Positions 23,750-37,324 of a stretch of DNA of 64,000 nt are shown here, one piece after another (positions within the stretch are counted from its first letter, which is position 1; every line of letters starts with the position of its first letter). The translations under genes and the position numbers were made by a program. Source of the stretch: Sindora glabra (lineage: Eukaryota; Streptophyta; Magnoliopsida; Fabales; Fabaceae); NCBI GenBank assembly GCA_020226215.1, contig CM035228.1, positions 66,871,989-66,935,988 of the forward strand. Direction: 5' to 3'. Below the pieces are notes generated by a model. That model did not search any database. It worked only from the letters and a program-made list of their open reading frames with translations, and was not told the DNA's origin.

Positions 23750-24505
23750 ATGAAATCCTTAAAATTATACAGTATTGTTAAAAAAATTCTTAAATTATAT
23801 TAAAGAGAAAAATATAAAATACTTGTTGGATTTTATTTCATTTTACTTTAAAATTTTAAAAATTCAAAATTTTAAACTTCATAAAATTTGTGATTACTAC
23901 CCATCATTAATTCAATTTATTATTTTATTAAATTATATAATTTTTTAATAACATTTTCCAATAAAAATTATAATATTATATAATTTTAATTTATTTTATT
24001 ATATTTTCATAAATAATTTTATATTTTTAATTGATAAAAATTAAATTAGAGATACAGAGCTTTAATTAAATAATAAAAAATGTGTTGTAAACTTATATGT
24101 GAAAAAAATGGCCAAATGAACTAATATATTATAATATTATGATTGTGGTTGAAAATTTTATGAAAAAAATTATATAATTTAATAAAATAATTAATTAAGT
24201 CAATAATAGATATTATATCCAAATTTTATAAAATTTAAGATGGTGATTTTTAAATTTTTAAAATAAAAAGAAATAAAATTCAACCACCTTAAAATCGAAA
24301 GGGGTATTTTATATTTTGTTCTATAATAAATGATTAATTTTATCTTTAAATAATAATCAATCTAGATAAATTTGTCACTTCACTCAAATATTTAAAAATA
24401 AAATTATTTATATGAAAGAATAAAATTGTTTATATAAATTATTATTTAAAAATAAAATTGAGCATTTAATATAATTCATATTAGCATCTTATAATTTTAG
24501 GGATG
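23750..24505. mobile_element. Nested inverted-repeat (MITE-like) element
   Basis: Outer arms: ATCCTTAAAATTATA near 23,756 pairs with ATCCCTAAAATTATA read from the minus strand near 24,500. Inner arms: AATATAAAATAC at 23,811 pairs with its inverted partner near 24,305, and about 150 bp continue to pair (for example ATTATTTTATTAAATTATAT near 23,920 and on the minus strand near 24,190). The whole is almost pure AT and has no coding capacity. A related partial copy lies at 30,120-30,450. Confidence 0.65.
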
Positions 24506-27500
24506 AAATTAGTAATTTCATCAAATTATAATAAAATTAAAGATTATGAATTTGATAAATAATAATGAATTAAATGTATATAATTTTAAATTTTAAATTA
24601 TTCATTTTTTAATTTTTTTAATCCAGAATTATGATGTTATTTTATTTTATAAGGATCTTGATCATGATTGAGAAATGCTTGTTGCAGTCTTTACAATTTT
24701 ATTTTATAGTGCAGTTTACAAAATTGCGAACCTTATATCTTTACCCAAAAAAAAAAAAACTTATAAATCTCACAATTTGGCTGAGAAGATAATGATTGAG
24801 AAGTTACAAGAGAACAAGAATGATGATATCTATTTAATTACTCACACGGCACTGGACACTTAAACTGCAACATTACTCATGAAATAAAGAGGAAAAACTC
24901 ATAAGCTGCTTACTACTTCCTCGTTTGTTACCTGCAAAGGCTTGAGGTACTTTCGTTGTCAGAATATATTATCCACTCTTTTCAATAAATAATAAAATTT
25001 ACAAAATTATAAATTTTACGATTTGTGATACTTAATAATTTTAAAACATTTCTAAAAAAAATGAAACACGACTCTTTTCAATTTAACTTCAAACAAGTCA
25101 TAGAAAAGTTAATATACAAGTTATTTACTGTTCCCTCCAACTTCTTTTCTATCCATAGGTTAGACTGAATATACAATGATTAAGAAATGCAATACTAGCA
25201 TTAATTTTATTTAGAAAATAATTGTAATTTACTTTTAAGGATTATCAATCTCCACGTCTATGTATAGAAATGAACAACATCCACCTTTGAATAAAAAATT
25301 TATACTATTAATTTATTAATACTAATAATAAAATAATTAAAAAATTTAGGTAATTTTAGCAAATAAATATTAATTTAATATTTAAATTAACTTCATTCGT
25401 TCTCTCTTATTTTTACAATAAATGTCTTTATTAAAATAAAAAGTTATTAATAATAATAAATTGAATATAATAATTTCATTATCTTATTACTGTTAAATTA
25501 ATTGTTTGGTTTATTTATCCAACAAAAAGAGCAGAGGTTACTAATCTCCATGTGAGGATATAAAGTTTAGCAATCTCCAATCCTTTACTAAAAATTAGGG
25601 TTAAAAAAATTGTTGGACATTTATTTGGATATTAATATGGATAAATTTTAAAAAAAGTATAATAAATTTATTTTCAATATCCTAAAACTACAAATAAATA
25701 GAAACAAAAATTTCTCTCCATAATGATATATAAAAGGAAATGAGGAGAATATTAGCTAAGAAAACTAACATTAAATTATTATTGGACTTTAAAAAAGTTG
25801 CCAACAAATTTTTAAAAATAATTCATTAGAAAGTGGTGTAAGGATTGTACTGTATTTATTTCACTAGGAAGTATGTTCTAAAAAAAATTAGATATTTCCC
25901 ACTAACTAATATGATAACTACTAATTATATCAATTATTTGAGATTAATTCTCTTAATTTAGTGTAATATTATATCATAATAAATAAAATTAATTTGCGAG
26001 TGAAATATCAAGATATCAAGTTTTAATTTTATTCTAGATCTTGTAAATATGTATATTGTGATTGTTACAATCACAATAGCATGCAACATTATAGTGATTA
26101 ATGTGTCTATGATTTTTTAAAGAATCACATTTGAAGAATGATGTAATTGTGCTAGCGTCATCCATGATTCCATAATATTGGGGTTACAATGTTTTCTATG
26201 TTTTACCATGTCTTCCGGTACTAGTAAGTGCAATAAACTCCAATTTAGAACTACTTTCTTTTCTTATTCACAAGTCTAACAATTGTTTGAGTATAATAAT
26301 TACATATATATATGGTATTAACCTTTTGAATAACCTTTCTAGTTGCATAGACTTTCACGATGCATGGTCACCATACATCAAACTATGCTAACTTAAAGTT
26401 AAAAGCATGCCATTTTAGTAAAATAACTACTAAAAATACATGTTAACACATCATTCCCCTTATAAACATGAAAGACACATTAAAATGAGAATCACATAAT
26501 GGGGCTTACCCTCACATTTTCAATGCTCCTCCTATGACTACAAATAAGTATCTCTTCCATGTGTTAAACTCTTTTAACATTTACACATGCCCTTAACTCT
26601 TTTTATCTCCTTATTGGCTTAGGCATTAGAACATATTTAATGGTCCCCCCACTACGTTATATGTCTAACCTCTGATTTTGTAGGACATTCAATCATTGAT
26701 GTGTCTTTTGAAAAATTATGTTATCATGATCTACTTGGCTATGACTAACATGGAATTCATTTTCCAATTTCCACTAGCCTAGACTATCTTTTAGTTGGGT
26801 GTTATAACACAAATTCTAGAAATAACGCATTCATAACTAATTTCAAAATATTTACAAATAAAGTTTTATTGTAGCATATATAAAAATATTAACAAAGCCC
26901 ATCAAATTTCCAACTATACAATACCATAATTATGGCTGCACTATACAAAACTTCAGGAAAATTTCTTTCTTGAATTGCTAACAGGGGTGGAAAAGCTCTT
27001 GTAAGCATATTTGTAAAAGAGAAAATAACTAAGGAATGAGTTATTGATTCAATGAATAAATAATTTACTTAATAAAGCTCATACATAAACATACTTTCAT
27101 TTCAAACATATTTTACTATTACAATAATACTATCATTATAATTAACATAAAATAGCACCATGTATTAAGAATACATATTTGGACAATAATTAAACTATCT
27201 TATGACTCCTTACATACTTAATTGTTCACAATCTAACTTAATCCTCTGGATACCTTAGCTGACCACAAATTATTTTTAGTTTTGATACCATTTCATAATA
27301 TTTCTATAACAATTATTCTATTTCATATTTTCATTCAATAACACATCCCTAACATGGATTCATCATAATACCAATGACATTCCAACCTAATAAATAATTA
27401 AAGTTGCAAAATAATTCATACACTTATCTTATCATAATAGTTTTATCATTCCATAAATATGGATTCACATAATTATACATTTCCTTTAGGATTTCATCAA

Positions 27501-30119
27501 CCATATTCTGTATATTTACATTTATAATACAAACACAAATAATGAATTAATAAATCATAATAATACATCATTATCACAGTCATAATGCTAAAATAAATTG
27601 GCCATTCCTTATTCCAAATCACTATTAGATATGTATTCATAGTATAATCATGTTCATAATTATCTTATGTAGTTTAACTCACTATGTGATGATTTTATAA
27701 AATCATAATTAACTTCTAAACTTAAGTATTCAAATACAATTATTGAATTTAGGTAACATTTAATCTAGGATATTCTAATATAGTATTGGAATATAAGTAA
27801 CAATTAGCCTAGGGTGTTCCAATATAGTATTGGGTTATAGGATTCTAGAAATGAAAATGGAATCCTATATTTGATTATAATATTCACTTATGGAAAAAAT
27901 ATGTAATTAAAGGCAACTGGATTAGACATATGTGATTATGGTAATCACATATTTTCATCTATAGGTTACTAAATTAGAAGTAATAATTATGATATTGGAA
28001 TACTATCAATTAGGGACATCCCTTTGAGCTATATTGGAATATTGTATTTGATTATATGCTAGATTTTTCCAGCCTTTCACCAAATTTCTACACAATTAGA
28101 CCATTTTATCTCCTAAATCATTAATTATACTACCAAATTCGGAATTTCATCATAAACTAACATTTCCATACTTATTTAAACTCATAGCAATGATAATTTC
28201 ATTTCAACAACAACATATCATACTATACTTATCAAGATCTCTAATTTCCCATACTTTCTATCTAAAATCACAATTAAACAAATTAAAGAAAGTTAAGTAA
28301 ATTATCTACTTACCTAAGTATAAAGATGGCTAGAGGAAGATTGAAGTATAGATTAATCACCCTATTTAACATAAATAAAGAAAAATGAACTTGAATTTCT
28401 TAATTTTACCTTTCTATTCATTTACCATGAACCATAAAAAATATACTTAGAATTTAAAGGAATTACCTTGAGTTAGTTAAGAATTATGAAGACTTTCTCA
28501 AATTTCTTGATGAATTAATGTCCGATATTGAAAAGAATGAAGTCGAAGATGGAGAGAAAAAGGAAAGCCATGATCTCTTTAGCAAAAATAATGAGGGAAG
28601 AGAGAGTTTTAGGGCTTTTATGGTGGATGAGAGTATTTTGGTAATTTTAATAAGGTTAGAGGGCAAAAATGAAAAAATAATACTAAAACTCCTCCATATA
28701 CCTCAACTTAATTATAATTATACATTAATTGTTATTTTTATTTATTCTTCCTATTTTTGATATAATAACCTATTTTCTTCAGTTAAATTCCTAACCTAAA
28801 CACATTCACAATAAATAATTAGTTGCCATGTATGAAAAATATTATAAAAAATAAATATAATATATACTAATTTTTTATATGCATAACATGTGCATTATAT
28901 ATTTTATATTTATTCTTAATTTTTCATTTTGTAGTAATAGTAAAAAATTATGCATTTAAAAAAGATTGATATGTAAAGATCACATCTATCAATAAAATTG
29001 GTAGTGTATTTAGTCAAATTAAGTTAGGGACACCTTACATCTAAGTTTCATTTAATTCATGAGTTAGGTTTGATAAGTTGTTAAGTCAAATTTTTAATGT
29101 CTCTTATGTCAACTAGACTTATTGTCAATTATATTTGTAAATATAAAAAATTAAATACATATTTCATAGACACAAAATTTAAATAATCCAATTTTAAGTA
29201 AAAGATTTGAAAAAATTTATGTATCAAACAAAGTAAAAACAAAAACAAATATTTTTTATCCTACCTAATATCATGAAATATACCATTTTTAAAGAATAGA
29301 ATGTCAAATCATATATTAAAGAACATTTTCCTTTTTAATATCAAACATAACTAGATTTTCCCCTAATAATACCAAACAACCAAAAATGTAAATATTTGCA
29401 AGAAAATATTTTAGCTTAATATATTTTCCTCTAAAACAAATAAATTCTTAGTGTTTAATGGTGTAATTATTTCCTTACTTAAATTTTTACTTTTAATTTT
29501 TTTTATTTATTAATTATATTATGAAAAATATAATTTAATTTAGTAAAATTAGTTGAAATAAATTATTATCGATGATTGTTTCTTATTAATAACCTATGCT
29601 ATAATTTAAGCTTTAAATTTTCAGGAAATTACTTCCAACCCTTTTAGGATATGATCTAACACACTCTCAATCTTGTGCTTTTCAAAATTGGTCTAGACTT
29701 TCCTTGTGTTTAACAATATCTATTTTTGTTAGATTTTCAATCTAATAAGCAAAATTACCTTTACAATTAGAAGTAAATTGAACTAGAAATTAAAATTAAA
29801 CAAATAAGCTAGATTAGAAGCCTCTTAACAATAAATTGCTAGTAAGATTATAATGGAGCACCACATCCAACACTTAAGACCTTATGTCTAAAGAGAAATA
29901 TGAACAAAATTTATCCTTCTTTTATCTACTAGTCGTATTTTTGCCTTTTAAAACCTTCATAATTTATTCACATCAAACCTTTTCTTAATTGGTGAAATTG
30001 TTTCCTTCAAACTTCAACTCCCAAGGTAAAGCATGGTGATTTTTCCTTTGTTGCAATCAATTAGACATTATAGAAGTAATCATTGTTGAAGATTAGCCCT
30101 AAACTTCACATGCAATAAC
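24506..30119. other. AT-rich repeat-like intergenic DNA, no gene seen
   Basis: No recognisable protein domain on either strand. Parts look like LTR remnants. Around 26,440-26,820 there is GGGGCTTACCCTCAC and a GGGTGTTATAACAC string. Around 27,000-28,700 there is a GAGTTATTGATTCAATGAAT string and, on the minus strand, R-region-like A-rich leader sequence. I could not pair two ends, so no element is called. The 80-codon frame at 28,518-28,760 is charged but has no recognisable similarity. Confidence 0.35.
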
Positions 30120-30450
30120 TTTCTTATAGATATTTTTTTGCATATAAATTTTATTTTATATGATTAATAGAATTAATTAGGTATGTAAAATTTTAATTAT
30201 AATACTTAAATAAGTTACAAAATTATGTGTGAAAAAATAGTAAGATAAGATAACATTTTATAACATTATGATTTTTGTTGAAAAAGTTCACAAAAAATTA
30301 CATAATTTGATTAAATGAGAAATTAAGTTAATACTAAATGTTAATTTTAAGTTTTGTATAATTTAAGAAGGTGATATCTAAGTTTTTAAAGTTGAAGGTA
30401 AAAAAAAATCTAATAAGCTTAAAGTTGAAGGGGATATTTTACATTTATCC
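30120..30450. mobile_element. Partial second copy of the 23.75-kb inverted-repeat family
   Basis: Aligns in direct orientation with about 24,080-24,320. Shared blocks include TTATGTGTGAAAAAAT, ATTATGATT, TTGAAAA-TT, a TTACATAATTTGATTAA-like string, TTTAAGA-GGTGAT and GAAGGGG-ATTTTA. Only the right half is present. The left arm is missing or unrecognisable. Confidence 0.6.
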
Positions 30451-30477
30451 TTACTTTTTATTAATTGTTCATATTTT

Positions 30478-30857
30478 TTAGTTAAGATTTTATTTCATAC
30501 AAATAACTGATAAGTTATTTGATAATTAATAACTAATAGATGATAACTAATAAGTTAGCTAATTATGTAAGAAATGTTTCACAAAATTAGTTATTGAATT
30601 ATCTGAAATTATAAAATGACATAAACAGATATATTTATAAAAATAGATATATAAATTTAAATAATTTATATTTACTTAAAGATTAAATTATATTAATGTA
30701 ATTAAAATATTTAAAATAAAAATATATTATCTAATATTTAATTAATTATATTTTATAAACTTATATATCTATTTAGTTATATAATTTTTATTTTGTTATT
30801 ATTTATAACATGAATATAATTATTAAAATATAATTAATTATATTTTATAAAATTACA

Positions 30858-30895
<38 letters not shown>

Positions 30896-31160
30896 GTTTA
30901 AAATAAGGATATAATTATGTTAAAATTAAATTAATTATATTTCATGACATACTAAATTGACTTAAAAAATTGAAAAGATAATAACTTTTAAGTTATAAGT
31001 TGCTTAAAGTAATTTATTAAATTAGAACTTATTTTTTTAATAAGTTAATGCACAAAATATCTCTAGAAGTTAACTTATAATTTATTTAACTTATAACTTA
31101 TATATTAGGTTAATAAATTATAAGTTATCTTATTTATTGTATAAAATGAAGCCTAATATT
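30478..31160. mobile_element. Possible MITE-like element with AT-rich inverted ends
   Basis: The left end (TTTTATTTCATACAAATAAC near 30,488) and the reverse complement of the right end (TTCATTTTATACAATAAATA near 31,152) align imperfectly for about 60 bp. Both are followed by repeated ATAACTTATAAGTT-type palindromic strings. The interior contains a TA microsatellite. High AT content makes chance pairing easy, hence the low confidence. Confidence 0.35.
30862..30890. repeat. (TA)n microsatellite
   Basis: About 14 uninterrupted TA units inside the possible MITE-like element. Confidence 0.9.
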
Positions 31161-31181
31161 TAGGTTGAAAATTACATATAA

Positions 31182-31600
31182 TCTATCTAATAATATATTA
31201 GCCATAGCATTTCAACAGCTTACTAATGATCCAATTTTTTCTTTGGTTAAAGCGTGCACTCTACTACCTTCTAGGGAAGTCAATACTTTCTCATTGTGAG
31301 GGTTGCATTCCATTCGCTAGTCAGAGACTTCTTTTTTATTTTAATTTTTTCGATTCATTAAAGGAAAGACATTTTCCTGATTTCTTGCATTTTCTACAAC
31401 AAATCTTGCGCTTATATTTACTAATTTCTTTCTATAAGTGCTGCCTTTATATTTGGTGATTTCTTCCACTTCCTAAATTCCTGCATTTCCTTAATTCTTC
31501 CTTAATTCAATGTTTATAATTTTTTCTTTTATTATATATATTAATTTTTTTATAATTAGAAAATAATAAATATCTACGCAAAGCATGGGTAAAACTCTAG
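31182..31600 (+). mobile_element. Probable non-autonomous Helitron, 419 bp
   Basis: The left end reads A|TCTATCTAATAATATATTAG, matching the TC-starting 5' end common in plant Helitrons and preceded by A. The right end reads ACGCAAAGCATGGGTAAAACT followed by CTAG|T, matching a Helitron 3' end: a short GC hairpin about 10 bp before CTRR, then host T. The hairpin (ACGC-AAA-GCAT) has one base that no longer pairs. There is no target-site duplication, as expected for insertion between A and T. The 77-codon frame inside (31,226-31,459) is unrecognised and there is no RepHel helicase. Confidence 0.6.
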
Positions 31601-34600
31601 TAGTTATATGATTATTATTTTATATTTTTTTTATTTTTGCTAATGAATTTAAAATAATTATGTGAAAGAAATTTGTCATTTGGATTATATTAGAATGTAA
31701 TATCAAACTTAAAAATAATAAATCAAGGTTAGTAGCTCATGATCAACATTCAAAATTTAATTAAAAGGGATTAAGAAGTGGTTATTTTACATATTTTTAG
31801 ATAAGGAAATACTTGCACAAATTGGATGGTTAATTACAGTGTTGTTTACTATTGGGAATCCATATGTTCACCCAATTTCCTTAAGTATTGGCTTTGTACT
31901 TTTTGCTAATAGTTGAAGTCTTTAGGACTTAAAATTTTAATTTATTAGATTTTTTGTTTCTTTAAGGCCTTGGGCCTTATTGATTCACATAAAAAATAAT
32001 GATAAAATAAGATTGGAAAATTTCAATATTAATACTTTTATCTTGTTGAAAATCTTCTCTATAATGATAGGCTATTGCATTTTTTGTCCCATTTTATTAT
32101 TTTTTTATAAATAGAGGAGTGGTTAAAGTATTAGATACGCATATGCAAGATTAGGGATCAAATCTGGATGTAATAGAAGGCACAAAGTCTTTAAAGGATA
32201 TTGGATGCTACTTAAGCAAAAAACTCTTGACTTTTTTTATCTCATTTTATATTGATATTTTGGAATGCTTTCTAGAGAAAGAGGCTAACTTGATCACATG
32301 TTTTAGGAATGCATTTTCATTAATTTAGGTTTCATATTAACTAATTTTTTTATTCAAGCGATATTTTCCTTACAAGAAAGTTCACTAAAAGGATAAGGAA
32401 TGTTAGTGTTATACCTTACAAGCTAATTACATATAATGTAATAGGACACTTCTTGTAATCTTTTTCATTTAATAAATTTTTAATAAAAGAATTATTTTTA
32501 TTTATCAATTATTTATTTTTGACATTTAATAAAGTCCAAAAACCAAGATAACTTATAGATTATGGTTATGCATAGTGATAATGATCATAAAACATATTCC
32601 TTACAAGCTTAGATTTTAAAATGGTTCTAGTTATGGAGTTATTAGGAATGGATACTAATAACTCGGATAGACTAATATATATAATGCATGGTCATGTGTA
32701 AGGATGTTTTGTCTCATGGGAATAATGTATTGATACTAGTGCATATATTTAGTTACTTATTAGTTGAATGTGTTTACTAAGTTAACTCATTTTAGAATTC
32801 TAATATGGATAAGTCGAATTAGAATTCTTACATTGTTGCAGTGTAGAATTGTTCCTTTGATCTAGGACATTATAGTAAATTTATAAATGGTATATTATAC
32901 TTTAATATTATCCTAATTTCTATGAGTTATTCAAAGGATATCTATTGGGTATAACTTTACCATATATGAAATTTTATGAATATCAATAAGGAATTAATTA
33001 TTTTTCATTAACAGAAGAAAATATTCTATGTTATCTTAAGAATTGTTACTTGGAAATTCTTAACAATAGTTTCTCTATTTTCACATGACAAGTAATGAAC
33101 TTAGAATTGGATACATAGTCGTCAAATGATTAAGGTTTTAACTAATACACCATGCTTTAACTTCAACTAGGACATTGTATGATAAAAGGATTGTATTGCA
33201 TGATAATTATTAGTCAGAAAGTTAATACATTAACTAGTTTTTTTCTTAACATGTATACTAATCATGATTTTTGAGATTTAAAGTTAATAAGATCAATTCT
33301 AAATATTAAATTAAAAGAGTTTAATTTAATCATAGCCTATTACTAGTTTAACAATAAAAGAGAACATAGATATTTGGTTGGATGTATCCATAATTATTTT
33401 AGAAAAAATTATCTAAGCTATAAGATAGCAAATGACTTTGATAAATTATAAGTAATTAAAGTCACTTCTTGGTATTAGGGCATAACTAATAAGTATGTGT
33501 AAAATTAGTTAAGGCCTAAAAACTAAACTAATAAATGTTTATGAAGTTATAATAAGTTATGGAAAGGCATTATACATAGAGGCAAAGTTATAGTTGCTAA
33601 GCCATCACAATAATATTTTCTTATGTGTTAAGACTCCTAAAACATTCAGAGATTTATCCAACCCTTTTCCTCTAAAAATTAGTCATCGCATATAACTGCT
33701 AGCATGAAAAGGTGTAGAATGGAGGTCGATCATATGGATTAAATATAGAAGATCTTTAATGAAGTTCTAAAATACATATAGCAAGGAAATAAGTAAAACA
33801 ATTTTTCTTAGTTATTTGTTACGAACCAAGTTGATTGCAAGAGTGCTTGGAAAGAAAATTTGAATTAATTTAAATTATTTAAATTTCCATTGCAATTAAA
33901 TTCATAGTATAAGTTTAGACTAATTTAAAAGGGGAAAAGGAGTGTATTAAGGCTAAATCTTGAATGAAGTGAGAGTTATTTATTTTTAATTTTTTTTAAA
34001 GATTAGATGTTTGATTTGAAGTTAAAATATATAATTAAATGGTTAAAGTGTATTTTTTTACCTTTTAACTTTTACTTGAGTTTCAATAATATTTACTAAC
34101 TTTTATCTAAATATTTGTACCATTTAACTTTCAAAATAAATGCTATGTCAAATATTTTGAAAAAACCATAACCTATTCATACTAAAAAATCCTACATGAC
34201 CAGATGGATGGATTAAAAGAAAAATTAAAGTCATTTTACTTAAATTCAAAATTATATTTTTCTTTCTTGTTGAGTAAAAAGGCATAAAATTTCTCTCTTG
34301 CTATGAATTCTTAGAATTTATTGATAATTGTGATTAGGAAAAACTTTCGCAGATGATGAATATGTGTATCAACTATGAAAAAAATAAGAAAAGTAGGAAT
34401 AATTTAATCCTTCTAACCACAAATTGACAAGAAAAATGTAGGATACCAAATAAAAGGAATTCCAATTTGCTTTACAAACAAACCTACTATACCTATAAAA
34501 AAACTAAAATCATAACAACAAACTAGAAAATGAAAGAGATTACATACCCAGAAAGTGTAATCCTTGAACGTAATAATTTTTGCTTCAATAATGCTCTTTC

Positions 34601-34943
34601 ACCTTCATATGAGATAGTGCTTAAATAAACTAGAGTAATATGTAGTTCTTATTCTAGGACTTTTACTAAAAACAAGTAGTAAAAGTTTTTCTTCAAATGT
34701 GAAAGGAAAGTATTGAATATGAAAATAGAGTTTTTAATATGAAATTGTAGAAAGATTTATTTTAAAATAAAAGGATTTTACTTTAATCATAATATATCTA
34801 ACTAACATTTTGTTTAGACACACAGGATATTTTCTTAGAAAAATAGGATTTTTCTGCATGTTTAACATTGTGTTTATGTTAAAAATTAGGTGATACAATT
34901 GATTCTTGTAAAAGTTAATAAATATTATTAAAACTTGAGTGAA
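31601..34943. other. AT-rich intergenic DNA, no gene seen
   Basis: Only short unrecognised frames. The sequence at 33,300-33,830 has a prose-like mixture of bases typical of old retrotransposon untranslated DNA, but no domain, LTR pair or TIR could be identified. Confidence 0.4.
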
Positions 34944-35445
34944 TGACAATGACTAAAATGTCTGACCAATCATAATCAATCGATTCTACTTGATAAAGGT
35001 GTAGTGAAGCACAATCCTAACCTTTATATTCACTTAGTCTAGTTAGATTAACTCATTAACTTATCCTTTAATCAAAATCATGCTAAATATTCACCATTAA
35101 CCTTATCAAAAGCTCATAATGACTATTAAGGCTTATTATACCTTATTAAGGCTCATAACTTTTTATGATTATATCACATTATGATTGATGCCTAATGACT
35201 TGTAATTAGTAATTATGAAGGCTTATCATCTTTAGCATAACTTTAGCTCATCTAAGCTTGTAAATAACTAAGGTACACTTATGTAAGCTATTTGATGAAT
35301 CTTGATTAGGATTCTACCAAATAAGTACTATCTTAAGCATTGGAGTATGTATAACAGGCCACCCATTTGTCCACTTAATTGCCCATTTTTTCTTTAAGTA
35401 TCTTCACTACTTGGTTATCTTTTCTAGCTAATCAACACATTAATA
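34944..35445 (+). repeat. Direct repeat A, LTR-like (partner at 52,162)
   Basis: Starts TGACAATGACTAAAATG and aligns along about 500 bp with 52,162-52,645. Shared blocks include AAAATCATG, AATATTCACCATTA, TTATAATGACTATTAAGGCT against TTATAATGGCTAATAAGGCT, GCTCATAACT and TTTTAGC-AATCAACA. The alignment is in the same orientation. The start TGACAAT at both copies suggests the left edge of an LTR of a Tat/Ogre-type Ty3/gypsy element; the right edge was not found. Confidence 0.65.
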
Positions 35446-35709
35446 GTTTTTACTTGGCATCGTTTATGACTTACCCAACTAAGATTCTCATTAACAAAAA
35501 TATGCTTTTCTCTACTAGCTACTATCACTTGGTAGAGGAAAACAGCTTTGCATCACCTATCCTCTACAATAACCTAGCCATAATTTTGCAATCAGAGATT
35601 ATTTTCACAATTTTTGGCATTGAACTAATATTTTTCCTACATTTTTCATGTTAATTGCAATGATGGCGACAATGATAAACAAACTTATTATCTATAATTT
35701 AACCTTGAG

Positions 35710-36045
35710 GTGGTGTTTGATTAATGAAATTTTACATTTTCAGGAAAGTGTACATTTCCGGGAATGTGATTCTTAGGAATTTAATTAATAGGAATGTAAC
35801 ATTTCTATATTTGGTTTACTATAAATTTTTCTGAAAATATTTTAATATCACATTCCTATTACATGGAAATTTGAGATATCCACCTCCCCCTATGAGAATA
35901 TTTTAAGGGAATGTTGGGTTAAAAAGATTCCCGAGAATGTGACATTCCTAGGCATTTTTTTTAAACTTTGAACCAAATATGGAAATGTTGTATTCCCTTA
36001 AAACATTCCCGGAAATGTTAAAAATATTTTGTGAACCAAACACCA
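35710..36045. mobile_element. MITE, 336 bp, with GTGGTGTTTG terminal inverted repeats
   Basis: The left end GTGGTGTTTGATT and the reverse complement of the right end, GTGGTGTTTGGTT, are followed by similar sequence (CATTTCCGGGAATG and GGAATGTGACATT-type strings) for most of each arm. Flanks TTGAG and TTGAA could be a decayed target-site duplication. No coding capacity. It sits about 260 bp inside the direct repeat A region. Confidence 0.8.
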
Positions 36046-37179
36046 CTTGAAAGGATACTCTTCTATGATCATTTAGAGAAGATAACATCATCAATGTTTG
36101 CTTTAAGTCTTAGTTGTAGAATATTTCATCAAAACTTCAAATTGAAACTTAGACTAAGATTTTGATTTGAATACCAAAAGACAAGATCATTGAACTTTTT
36201 GAATTTAACACATGCAATTATCATGGAAGCCATGGAAGTAGAGCTTCTAGCATCTATAAATTAATCATAAAAGGTACATTTTATATTTGCTTCACATTTG
36301 ACAATTCATAAAAGGTTACCTAGTCGCTACATCCCTTGAGCCCAAATATAAATTGTTCACATCAATCTCATCATTGAAATCTAATAAGAAATAAGTAAGC
36401 TTGAAATTAAAAAACCTTCAATTAAGCATACTCATTATGTTAAACGCATTCAAGGATTGATTCTCATTTTTTAGTCCTACTATCAAGAATAAGTTTGGTA
36501 GGTTGAGAGGAATTAGTTACAAGAGTATAAAGTCATCATGATTTTGCTACAACACAAATTATGTCTAATACATTCATGCTATAAGCAACATAATAAGCAT
36601 ATTAATTTCCAATTGGATCTCCTAGACACTTTCAAAGGTACGATTTTGTAAATCATAAATTCAAATATATCTGTTACTTTACGATATGACCTTATTGGAT
36701 AATATGTTTTAAGCTAGGTTATATGATGGGTTCAATTGATTAGAATAGGTACATAAGGTGTTTGCTAAAATGTCTTAATTCCATATATAAGATATAGGCT
36801 AAATAGCCTACTCACAATGAATTTGGCTAATTTTTTCATTCATTTTCTGTGGAAATTTTGCATTAGTTGTATTTAAGATTCACTTACTACCAAATCTAAA
36901 ATATTGCAATCATAAGTTCACCCAACATCTCTATACAACATCCACACTAGTAAGCTTTCCTATTGCTTAACACTTCAAACTTTCTACATATATAACTATT
37001 GTGTTCCATTTGCATGTGAGCATTACAAACATAATATTCCACTCCTTAACTCTAACTTTGCCATATATGAGCAATTTTGTCCACTATACATCAAATAGTC
37101 ATTAGTGAATCCTATATCACCATATATCATGTATTCATTAATTACAGTGGTCTAATAAATAACATTCAAGCTCACCACA
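36046..37179. other. Repeat-like intergenic DNA, no gene seen
   Basis: No domain recognised. Probably the body of an old LTR or untranslated part of the element that starts at 34,944, by position only. Confidence 0.3.
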
Positions 37180-37324
37180 CTTCATTTTCATATGTTTTCT
37201 TATAAAACATGCATAAAATATTAATTTGCTAATGCGGTCCATATTTTATCTTCATATGTTTTAATATAAAGCATGTATAATAAAATATTAATTTAGTAAT
37301 GAGGTCCACTTCATTTTCATATGA
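37180..37324. repeat. Tandem duplication, about 65-bp unit, 2.2 copies
   Basis: CTTCATTTTCATATG starts at 37,180 and 37,309, with a variant (ATCTTCATATG) between. Each full unit ends GGTCCA (37,236-37,241 and 37,303-37,308). Confidence 0.75.

Noticed and set aside
28484..28760. Opposed open frames of 60 and 80 codons
   Set aside because: Charged or Ser-rich low-complexity translations on both strands of one repeat-like segment, with no recognisable family.
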